Source: Mycolicibacterium mageritense (GTDB lineage: Bacteria; Actinomycetota; Actinomycetes; Mycobacteriales; Mycobacteriaceae). From it: DNA of 64,000 nt. The translations under genes were made by a program, and so were the position numbers. Below, one piece after another: positions 49,747 through 57,117 of the stretch. The stretch is from the NCBI RefSeq assembly GCF_010727475.1, contig NZ_AP022567.1:2790001-2854000 (forward strand), written 5' to 3'. How positions within the stretch are numbered: position 1 is the stretch's first letter; every line of letters starts with the position of its first letter. The notes beneath the pieces were generated by a model, which did no database searches, was not told the origin of the DNA, and saw only the letters and a program-made list of their open reading frames with translations.

Positions 49747-50613
49747 GTGACCGTCTCTGCGCTTTCGGACAGAGGTTTAGCCGAATCGGCCAACCTGTCG
49801 CGCCCGGTCATCGAGCTGCGCCGTGGTGGTCGCGCGCTCGCCGGAAGCTACCTCTACCAGGGCGAAGGCCTCATCACGGGCTGGCACTCGCACGAGGTCC
49901 ACCAGATCGAGTACGCACTGCACGGTGTGGTCGAGGTCGAGACCGACGCCGCGCACTACCTGCTGCCGCCGCAGCAGGCCGCGTGGATTCCGGCCGGGCT
50001 CGAACACCAGGCCGTGATGAACCCCGACGTGAAGACCGTCGCGGTGATGTTCGACCGGCAGCTGATCGATGCCGGCGGCGACCGCGCCCGCATCATCGCG
50101 GTGTCCCCGTTGATCAGGGAGATGATGATCTACGGGCTGCGCTGGCCGATCGACCGGGCGCACGGCGACGACACGTCCGACACGTTCTTCCGGACCCTGG
50201 CCGACCTCGTCGTCGAGGCACTCGATCACGAGGCGCCGCTGAGCCTGCCGACCACCGAGCATCCGATCGTCGCGGCCGCGCTTGCCTACACCAAGGAACA
50301 CCTCGACTCGGTCACGGCCGACGACGTCAGCCGTGCCGTCGCGGTGTCCGAGCGCACGCTGCGCAGGCTGTTCGCCGACACGATCGGAATCTCTTGGCGG
50401 ACATACCTTCTGCACGCGCGCATGCTGCGGGCGATGGCGCTGCTGGCAGGGCCGGATCAGTCGGTGCAGGCGACCGCGACGGCCGTGGGGTTCGAGAGCC
50501 TGAGTTCGTTCACCCGGTGCTTCACGCAGTTCTGTGGCCAGACGCCGTCGGGGTATCGCCGTCGCTCGGCCCAGGACCATCAGGAGCCGCCAGCCCGGCC
50601 CGTTCGACGCTGA
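49747..50613 (+). CDS. AraC-family regulator with cupin sensor (288 aa)
   Basis: An N-terminal cupin (HSHEVHQIEYALHGVVEVE, LLPPQQAAWIPAGLEHQ) precedes a double helix-turn-helix (VTADDVSRAVAVSERTLRRLF, TATAVGFESLSSFTRCF). It starts at GTG 49747, 26 bp from the divergent amidohydrolase. Its C-terminal 92 bp overlap the opposing DUF2127 gene, an unusually long convergent overlap. Effector unknown; the amidohydrolase is the likely target. Confidence 0.88.
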   Translation: MTVSALSDRGLAESANLSRPVIELRRGGRALAGSYLYQGEGLITGWHSHEVHQIEYALHGVVEVETDAAHYLLPPQQAAWIPAGLEHQAVMNPDVKTVAVMFDRQLIDAGGDRARIIAVSPLIREMMIYGLRWPIDRAHGDDTSDTFFRTLADLVVEALDHEAPLSLPTTEHPIVAAALAYTKEHLDSVTADDVSRAVAVSERTLRRLFADTIGISWRTYLLHARMLRAMALLAGPDQSVQATATAVGFESLSSFTRCFTQFCGQTPSGYRRRSAQDHQEPPARPVRR

Positions 50614-51340
50614 GCAGGCTCTCGGTGTGGTGCTCGGCGCGATAGGCCGCACCACCGCCGTTGAGGCCGAAAAGCCGCTTGCTCCAGAGCAACCAGACGA
50701 CCGCGGCGAGGTTGATCAACAGCGCGCCGAGGCGCAGCACCGTCACCTTCTCGGTCAACTCGTAGATCTCCAGCGGCAGGAAGATGCTCGTCGCGACGAC
50801 CGCGAAGTACTCACCCCACCGCCGCATGAACCACAGGCCGAACGCCTCGATGAACTCGATCAGCGCGTAGACCGCGAGGCCCACCGCGATCCACAGCAGT
50901 GTCGTCGCCGACAGTGAGAAGGCCTCGTCGATATGCCGGACGATCTTGGATTCGTCGATGTTCCAACCGATCTGGTCGGCGAGCGGCCGCATCAGCGGGA
51001 TGTCCTTGTCGAACGCGTCGCGCAGCTCACTGCGCGACGCGCGCACCTTGAGCACCCCTGCGGCGAGCAGCAGCAACACGACGCCGCGGATGGCCCGCTC
51101 GACGGCCAGCAGCCGCATCAGGGTGCGGTCGCGCAGCAGGCGCCCGCGCGGGATCTCGGGTGCGGTGTCGGCGGGTCCGCTGCCCCGCGGCGGGCCCACC
51201 ACGAACGTCTCGCAGCGCAGGCAGCGCCAGGCTTCGCCGACCGGGGTGTCTACGCGCAACCGCTCACGCAGCTCGGGTTCGTCGGGTGCGAACGTCGCAT
51301 GCCCGCGCAGGCCGCACGACCGCAGGGCGAAATCCACCAT
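50522..51340 (-). CDS. DUF2127 membrane protein (272 aa)
   Basis: The N-terminal 50 residues include a Cys pair in WRCLRCETF, suggestive of a zinc ribbon. About four membrane segments follow (from VVLLLLAAGVLKV to LLINLAAVVWLLW), with ALIEFIEAFGLWFMRRWGEYFAVV typical of DUF2127. The function of this family is unknown. It is 28 bp upstream of... downstream from the O-methyltransferase gene on the same strand, which is transcribed first. Its 3' end overlaps the AraC gene. Confidence 0.8.
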   Translation of the reverse strand: MVDFALRSCGLRGHATFAPDEPELRERLRVDTPVGEAWRCLRCETFVVGPPRGSGPADTAPEIPRGRLLRDRTLMRLLAVERAIRGVVLLLLAAGVLKVRASRSELRDAFDKDIPLMRPLADQIGWNIDESKIVRHIDEAFSLSATTLLWIAVGLAVYALIEFIEAFGLWFMRRWGEYFAVVATSIFLPLEIYELTEKVTVLRLGALLINLAAVVWLLWSKRLFGLNGGGAAYRAEHHTESLLSVERAGLAAPDGPGPSDGDTPTASGHRTA

Positions 51341-51367
51341 GTCAGCACCGTAGCGGCGATGCGCCGG

Positions 51368-52027
51368 TCAGGTCCGGCAGCTGAGCTCCATGCTGTCGCT
51401 GTCGCGCGCCAGGAAGTTGACGCTCACGTACCCGTTTGCGCTGTCCCGCACGTGGTCCAGGTACGGCCGGGTGTCGTCCATCGAGGTGTTGTCGGCCACC
51501 AGCAGTGCGCCCGTGACGAGCTGGGGCTCGATGAGCTTGAGAACCGGCAGATACAGCTCCTTCCACCCGTCGAGCAACACGAACCCGATGTCGCCGCGCA
51601 CGGTCTTGAGTGTCTCCAGCGCGTCGCCCTCGAGCACCGTGATGACGTCGTCCAGACCGGTCTCGGCGAAGGTCTGCTTGGCCGCGGCGATCTTGGCGGC
51701 GCTGAGTTCGGTGGTGTAGACATGCCCGGTTCCGTTGTCGCGCACGGCCGATGCGAGATGCAGTGCCGACAGCCCGAACGACATGCCGAACTCGACCACG
51801 ATCGCGGGCTTGGTGGCACGCACCAGGGAATACAGCAGCCGGCCTGCCTCTGGCGTCACCGGCATGTAGATGTCGCTGAGCGCGTCCGCGCGCTCCTGAG
51901 ACGTGGCGTTGGACAGATCGGCGAACCGGCGGGTTCCGTCTGCACGCAGTTTGGCGAACTGTTCGGAGGATGCGGTGTACATCCGGTCAAGGGCCCGTGC
52001 GACCCTGTCATCGTCAAGCGTAGTCAT
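51368..52027 (-). CDS. Class I SAM O-methyltransferase (219 aa)
   Basis: The sequence follows the O-methyltransferase family 3 pattern: IVVEFGMSFGLSALHLA (motif I), HVYTTELSAAKIAAAKQ, FVLLDGWKELYLPVLKLIEP and LLVADNT. Such enzymes methylate catechol-like hydroxyls with divalent metal, and the Asp/Asn in these motifs fit metal binding. ATG 52027 (MTTLDDDRVARAL) is preferred to 52108. It is divergent from the secreted histidine phosphatase with an inverted repeat spanning its start codon. Confidence 0.87.
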   Translation of the reverse strand: MTTLDDDRVARALDRMYTASSEQFAKLRADGTRRFADLSNATSQERADALSDIYMPVTPEAGRLLYSLVRATKPAIVVEFGMSFGLSALHLASAVRDNGTGHVYTTELSAAKIAAAKQTFAETGLDDVITVLEGDALETLKTVRGDIGFVLLDGWKELYLPVLKLIEPQLVTGALLVADNTSMDDTRPYLDHVRDSANGYVSVNFLARDSDSMELSCRT

Positions 52028-52043
52028 GCTAACGAAACTACGC
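52018..52043. promoter_or_regulatory. Inverted repeat between O-methyltransferase and phosphatase genes
   Basis: GCGTAGT (52018-52024) and ACTACGC (52037-52043) are perfect arms with a 12-bp spacer that contains the O-methyltransferase start codon. It may bind a regulator of both divergent genes. Confidence 0.45.
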
Positions 52044-52056
52044 GGAGAGGCTGAGA

Positions 52057-52752
52057 ATGGGTCGGCTACAAATCCTGTGCGCGGTGGTCCTGCTGGTCGC
52101 CGCGACATTGCTGGCGCCGACGGCCGCGGCCGGTGGCTATCGGACGATCACCCTGACCTTCGTTCGCCATGCCCAGTCGGCGGGCAACGCGTCGGGGCTG
52201 ATCGACACCTCGACACCCGGGCCCGACCTCACCGATCTGGGCAGGCAGCAGGCCGCGGCGAGCGCCGCGCGGCTGGAGGGCAATCACTACGACGGCATCT
52301 TCGCGTCCACCATGATCCGCACGCAGCAGACCGCCCAGCCCATGTCCGAGGCCCTGCAGGAACCGATCACGGTGCTGCCCGGGCTGCGGGAACTGGAGGC
52401 CGGCCAGTACGAAGGCCAGCCCGAGGCCAGCGTTGCCGACACGTACTTCGCCGCGCCGCAGCAGTGGCTGAGCGGCGACCGCACGGCCCGGATCCCCGGA
52501 TCGCTGGACGGCAACGAGTTCGACGCCCGGTTCGACGAAGCCGTGCAACAGATCTACGACAGCGGCGACGACGAACCCGTCGCGTACTCGCACGGTGGTG
52601 CGATCATGCTGTGGGTCATGATGAACGTCCGCAACCCGGATCCGGGTCTGTTGCGGTCACATCCGCTGGACAACACCGACTACGTCGTCGTCACCGGCAA
52701 CCCGACCGACGGCTGGACGCTCACGGATTGGGACGGCCTGCGCCCCAGGTGA
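52057..52752 (+). CDS. Secreted histidine phosphatase-fold protein (231 aa)
   Basis: A signal peptide (ILCAVVLLVAATLLAPTAAAGG) precedes the phosphoglycerate-mutase-like domain: FVRHAQSAGN with the catalytic RHxQ (here RHAQ), TMIRTQQTAQPM, LRELEAGQYEGQ, and a second His in AYSHGGAIMLW. It should act as an extracytoplasmic phosphatase. Related mycobacterial secreted phosphatases dephosphorylate small sugar or lipid phosphates. The start has GGAGAGG upstream. It converges with the beta-propeller gene 1 bp away. Confidence 0.88.
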   Translation: MGRLQILCAVVLLVAATLLAPTAAAGGYRTITLTFVRHAQSAGNASGLIDTSTPGPDLTDLGRQQAAASAARLEGNHYDGIFASTMIRTQQTAQPMSEALQEPITVLPGLRELEAGQYEGQPEASVADTYFAAPQQWLSGDRTARIPGSLDGNEFDARFDEAVQQIYDSGDDEPVAYSHGGAIMLWVMMNVRNPDPGLLRSHPLDNTDYVVVTGNPTDGWTLTDWDGLRPR

Positions 52753-52753
52753 T

Positions 52754-54202
52754 TCAGCCCAGCGGCACGATCCGCTGAATGCCGGTCAGCGTGCCCTGGT
52801 AGATCGCACCACCCGGCGCGGTGGTGCCTGCGGTCTGGATCGGGTCGAAAGCCGTCGTCGCGCCGATGAACTGTTCGGTCAGCAGCGCGCCCGTCGACGC
52901 GTCAACGGCGGCGTACGAGTACTTGTCGGCCGGTGTGGTGCCGAACTGGTCGCCGAGCGGGTTGTGCCGCGTCACGGTCGCGATCATGCCGTCGGCGATC
53001 GACAGCTTCGGCAGTGCGGCTGAGCGCACCGTGTTGTTCCACTTGACGTCGCAACCGGATTCGTCGGGCCGCACGTCCACGCGCGTCATACCGCCGACGA
53101 ACGGCGCGGTCGGTGGCACCGATGGTCCGGCGCCGTCGGGAACCGCCGGATACGGATAGCCGTACGTGCTCGCGGCGATCACGGTGCGGCCTGCGCCGAT
53201 CGGTGAGTTCTCGGAACCCGGTCCGCCCGAAGCGAATACGGGCGTGGTGCACAGCAACGTGCCCGAGGCCACCTTGACCACGAGAACGTGGACCTGGTTG
53301 TCGGCGTTGTCGACGAGAGTCAGATACTCGCCGCCCGTTGCGGGGCCGAAGAACGTCGGTGTCGACCCGCTGCCCCAGCTCAGCTGGCCGGGCTTGCGGG
53401 CCGACCCGCGGTCGTAGGGGACGCGGAACTTCACCACCGGGTTGCCCGCGGGATCCTCGGCCATCAGGTACAGCGCATGGCTGGTCACCACCGCGGTGCC
53501 CTGCGGCGCGGTCGCGATGCTGTTGTCGACGCGTTCGCCGGCGGGCAGCGCCACCGACGTCACGGTGCGGGTCGCGGTGTCGACGATGCCGACGGTGCCG
53601 GTCGCCGTCGCGTACCAGACCTTGCCGTTGTAGGCGGGAGAAAGGCTCGTGACGGTGTCCCCGGACGGCAAACCCGCGCCCAGTGGCGTGGATTCGGTGA
53701 TCGACAGGTTCCACAGACCCAGCTTGTTGCGCATGTGCGCAACCCGGATCAGGTTGTTGTTGCCGTCGACGAGCACGAGCCGGTCGGCGTGGTCGAGGTA
53801 GGCGTACACGCCGCCGAGCAGGCTGCCCGGCGCGATGGCCATGCTCGCCAGCGGCACACCCGAGGTCCGGTCGAGCAGATAGACCCGTGGGCTGCGGCCG
53901 AGGATCTGGGTGCACAACGCCACGGGCAGGCCGTCGGAGCCGATCAGGTTCGTCGGACAGGCCGCCGCGAGCGGGATCGGCTGGGCCACGACCGGACGAG
54001 TTCCGGGTCCGGGCAGCGGCGTGGTGTCGGAAGCACCGCTGTCCCCGTGCATCGCCGCGCTGCCGACCGGGCCGTCGAAGGGGTTGTCGGGCAGTTGTGG
54101 ACTGTACGGGTTCGCGGCCACCGCGTTCGGTGCGGACGCCAGCGCCAGGGTCGTGGTCAGGAGCCCTGCCAGCGCCCGCGTCAGCGAGCGGATTACCGAC
54201 AT
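52754..54202 (-). CDS. Secreted beta-propeller-like protein (482 aa)
   Basis: A signal peptide (SLTRALAGLLTTTLALASAPNAVAAN) is followed by repeating strand units (VYAYLDHADRLVLVDGNNN, VWYATATGTVGIVD, DKYSYAAVDASTGAL), suggestive of a six- or seven-bladed propeller. No active site is seen. ATG 54202 has a good CAGGAG ribosome-binding site. Family unknown to me. Between this gene and the next lies 265 bp without a supported gene. Confidence 0.75.
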   Translation of the reverse strand: MSVIRSLTRALAGLLTTTLALASAPNAVAANPYSPQLPDNPFDGPVGSAAMHGDSGASDTTPLPGPGTRPVVAQPIPLAAACPTNLIGSDGLPVALCTQILGRSPRVYLLDRTSGVPLASMAIAPGSLLGGVYAYLDHADRLVLVDGNNNLIRVAHMRNKLGLWNLSITESTPLGAGLPSGDTVTSLSPAYNGKVWYATATGTVGIVDTATRTVTSVALPAGERVDNSIATAPQGTAVVTSHALYLMAEDPAGNPVVKFRVPYDRGSARKPGQLSWGSGSTPTFFGPATGGEYLTLVDNADNQVHVLVVKVASGTLLCTTPVFASGGPGSENSPIGAGRTVIAASTYGYPYPAVPDGAGPSVPPTAPFVGGMTRVDVRPDESGCDVKWNNTVRSAALPKLSIADGMIATVTRHNPLGDQFGTTPADKYSYAAVDASTGALLTEQFIGATTAFDPIQTAGTTAPGGAIYQGTLTGIQRIVPLG

Positions 54203-54467
54203 CGTCACTCCTGCTGCCTGCGGACCCGTACGGTCCACGAACGCTACGGCCGCACTGTCACGAAACGGCATCCGAGCGAATGCGGTTGCGCCAAGAACGC
54301 GGCGCGTCTCAAGAGCGCGGCACCCCATGCCGATGCGGTGTGATCCGCGCGCGACTCCCGGGCGCAGTGCGGTGCCCATCACGTCTGGCTCCCGACCGGC
54401 GCTTTGCGGCGCTACTGTGAGCCATGACGCACGTGAGGATCCGGCATCGGAGATGGGAGCGGGGCAG

Positions 54468-54761
54468 ATGAGATTTCGGCTGTTGCCATACGTCACCGTC
54501 GAGGTCGACGACCGGTTGCGGCAACGCGTGCGCAATGCCGGCGAGCGGTTGCGGATCAACGTGCGCGGCTATCTGCGCAGTGCTGCCGACGACGTCGAGA
54601 TCGCCAGCGGCCGGGTGCGGGATCTGTGCGACAACGCGGTCAACCGCGTCGATTCGGCGGTGGCCACCGTGAACGACAAGATCGCACCGGAGCCCGCACA
54701 GCAGACCGAACCCGAGAATCGCGAACCCAAACCGGACACGGAGCGCCTCGAAGTCGTCTAG
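54468..54761 (+). CDS. Small helical protein of unknown function (97 aa)
   Basis: I do not recognise it. The N-terminal VEVDDRLRQRVRNAGERLR and SGRVRDLCDNAVNRVDSAV are helical and amphipathic, and the C-terminal third is acidic and Pro/Glu-rich. There is no membrane segment. An ATG at 54453 is an alternative, with GGAG between the two candidates. It is 87 bp upstream of the DMT transporter. Confidence 0.6.
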   Translation: MRFRLLPYVTVEVDDRLRQRVRNAGERLRINVRGYLRSAADDVEIASGRVRDLCDNAVNRVDSAVATVNDKIAPEPAQQTEPENREPKPDTERLEVV

Positions 54762-54848
54762 CCCGTTCGGCATGTCGGCCTCGCGCCCTCTACGGTTGGG
54801 TTGACTGACGTTCAGGGGCCGGATCGGCCCGAAAGGGGTTGACGAGGC

Positions 54849-55748
54849 TTGCTCGGCAACGGTCTTGCGGTGCTGTTCGCCCTGTGCGCAGCGATCTTCG
54901 CGGCGATCGGCATCGTGGTCCGCCAGCGCGCGACCATGGACGTCCCGGCGGAGAAGGGTGTCAGCACCGTCATGCTGCGCACGTTGCTGCGCAGGCGGCT
55001 GTGGTGGCTGGGCACCGCGTCGGCCGTCGCGGGATACGGGTTCCAGGCGGTCGCGCTGGCGTTCGGATCCCTACTTCTCGTCCAGCCCGTACTGGTGTCC
55101 GCGCTGCTGTTCGCCCTGCCGCTCAGCGCCCACCTGGCGCACCGGCGGGTGAGCCGAGCCGAATGGCTGTGGGCGTTGCTGCTGACGACCGCGCTCACGG
55201 TGTTCGTGGTGCTCGCGCGGGCCAGCACAGGCTCCTACCAGGTTTCGGTGGTCACCACGGTGACCGTTGCGGTCGTGTGTGCGATCGCCGTGGGCCTTTG
55301 CGTGCTGGCCGCCACGCGCAGCGCGAACTGGCGCCGGGCGGTGCTGCTGGCGCTCGCGGTCGGCGTGATGTTCGGTGTCGTCGCGGTGCTGACCAAGATC
55401 GTCATGCACACGGTCACCGAGGGCACGCTGTACCAGACGCTCACCACGCCCGCGCTGTACCTGGTGATCCTGCTCGGTGTGGTGGCGACGCTCTTGCAGC
55501 AGTCCGCGTTCCATGCCGGATCACTGCAGACCTCGGTGCCCACGATGCTGGTGCTCGAACCGGTGGTCGCGGTGGTGCTGGGTTCGATCGTGCTGGGCGA
55601 ACACCTCGCGATCACCGGCTGGGAACCGATCGCACTGACCCTGGCCATCGGCGCGATGATCGCGGCCACCGTCGCACTGGGCCGAGACGAAGGCGCATAC
55701 GAAGAGCGGCTCGAAGCCGAGATGGCCGGCCGGACGACTACGGGTTGA
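54849..55748 (+). CDS. DMT-superfamily (EamA-like) transporter (299 aa)
   Basis: The protein has about nine to ten hydrophobic segments, as in EamA/DMT-type transporters (LAVLFALCAAIFAAIGIVV, SLLLVQPVLVSALLFALPL, MLVLEPVVAVVLGSIVLGEH). The last conserved LEPVxAxxLGxxxLGE segment is the family hallmark. Direction and substrate are unknown; several relatives export metabolites. It starts at a TTG. Its last 11 bp overlap the opposing MCE gene. Confidence 0.82.
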   Translation: MLGNGLAVLFALCAAIFAAIGIVVRQRATMDVPAEKGVSTVMLRTLLRRRLWWLGTASAVAGYGFQAVALAFGSLLLVQPVLVSALLFALPLSAHLAHRRVSRAEWLWALLLTTALTVFVVLARASTGSYQVSVVTTVTVAVVCAIAVGLCVLAATRSANWRRAVLLALAVGVMFGVVAVLTKIVMHTVTEGTLYQTLTTPALYLVILLGVVATLLQQSAFHAGSLQTSVPTMLVLEPVVAVVLGSIVLGEHLAITGWEPIALTLAIGAMIAATVALGRDEGAYEERLEAEMAGRTTTG

Positions 55749-56982
55749 TGGTGTTCTCGCCGACCTGGCGGCCCCAGACGTATTCGGCCATCAGCGGCTG
55801 CCCCAGCTCGAGGTGGTTGTAGGGCGCGATCGACGCACCGGTGTCGAAAACCAGGTACGGCGCGGGCCACAGATCCCGGGTGATGGGCTGCCAGCAGCCG
55901 GGCCTGCCCTCGGGACCGCCGCTCGCGTTCACGCGCGGCAGGTTGTCGGGGTACTTCCAGGCATTCGGGGCGCCGACCAGGAAGTCGTGCAGCAGGAACG
56001 AGTAGCCGTTGCGGGTCTGCTGGGCGAACGCCGGTGCGGCGTCGTGGTAGTTGCGGATCATGCAGAACAACGACGGGCTGTTGCGGTCGAGCATCGCGCC
56101 GACCGGCAGCAGATCCTGCGCGCCCCGCACCAGGTACGGCCCGCCGCGCTCGAAGATGTCGCCGCCGGTGTTGCCGAACCCGACCGCGGCCATCAGGGCC
56201 TGGTCGAGGTTGCCGCGCTGATCGTTGAGCGTGCGAGCGGTGGTGACCGCGTTGGTCAGCCCGTCCCACAGATCGGGCGACGCGTCGGCGTAGACCTCGC
56301 TGAGATCGGCCAGACCCGAGATGTCGCGGCGGATCTGGGGCATCCGCGGGTTGAGGTCGGCCAGGATCGTGTTGCCGTTGACCACCGACTGACCGAATCT
56401 GTCGCCCAGCCCGTCGAGCGCCTGGGCCGCGGCGGTCAGCGTTTCGTTGAGCTTGATCGGATCGACCTGCTGTGAGATCGCGGTGATGGTCTCGAACAAG
56501 GTGTTGAATTCGGTGGTCACCCCGGTGGCCTGCAGTTCGGCGCCCGGCGCCAGCCTGGCAGGCAAAGGATTTTCCGGCGCGATGAACGAGATGTATTTGT
56601 TGCCGAACACCGTGGTGGCCCGCAACTGAACATCCACATTCGCCGGAATCAACCGCAAATATTTCGGATCGACATTCAGCGTCAGCGCGGCTTGCGGTTC
56701 GCCGCCGCGCTCTTGTACCGCGATGGATTGCAATCGGCCGATCGGGACACCGTTGTAGGTCACCTTCGAACCCGGGTCCATCGACAGGCCCGCGCGCCCG
56801 GACATGACCGTCAGCTGCGCCTTCGGCTCGAAGTAGCCGCGGAATTGCATCCAGGTCAGGGCGAAGATCATCGCGATGACGGTGGCCATGACGAAAAAGG
56901 CGGTCTTGAGCGGCGGGTCATACCGCCAGTGCCGGTACCGCTGTTCGAAGCGATCCCGCAGTCCCGACCCGGGTGTGGCCAC
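55738..56982 (-). CDS. Orphan MCE-family protein, Mce1A-like (414 aa)
   Basis: After a cytosolic start (FEQRYRHWRYDPPLKTAFF) and one membrane segment (FVMATVIAMIFALTW) comes the MlaD/MCE domain (QLTVMSGRAGLSMDPGSKV, YNGVPIGRL, FGNKYISF) and the long helical MCE tail. The GTG at 56982 has GGAGGG five bases upstream. Mce proteins form hexameric lipid-carrying needles; normally six genes sit in an operon with yrbE, and none is here. I recall that a remote Mce1A paralogue of M. smegmatis has been found assembled in the Mce1 complex; this gene is a good candidate for it. Confidence 0.9.
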   Translation of the reverse strand: MATPGSGLRDRFEQRYRHWRYDPPLKTAFFVMATVIAMIFALTWMQFRGYFEPKAQLTVMSGRAGLSMDPGSKVTYNGVPIGRLQSIAVQERGGEPQAALTLNVDPKYLRLIPANVDVQLRATTVFGNKYISFIAPENPLPARLAPGAELQATGVTTEFNTLFETITAISQQVDPIKLNETLTAAAQALDGLGDRFGQSVVNGNTILADLNPRMPQIRRDISGLADLSEVYADASPDLWDGLTNAVTTARTLNDQRGNLDQALMAAVGFGNTGGDIFERGGPYLVRGAQDLLPVGAMLDRNSPSLFCMIRNYHDAAPAFAQQTRNGYSFLLHDFLVGAPNAWKYPDNLPRVNASGGPEGRPGCWQPITRDLWPAPYLVFDTGASIAPYNHLELGQPLMAEYVWGRQVGENTINP

Positions 56983-57117
56983 GCAAGCCCTCCGATTATT
57001 GACGCAGCCAGAAGTTAAGCTCATCAAACTTTCTCAAACAACATGAAGTCTGCGCAACTAATTCGGGTCGAATGCGGCGAAAGTCAAGTCACCGGCATCG
57101 GGAGATGGACGTCACAA

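Noticed and set aside
54203..54467. Possible small gene before the 97-aa protein
   Set aside because: The plus frame is open, but lacks motif and start signal; it is partly antisense to the upstream region of the propeller gene.
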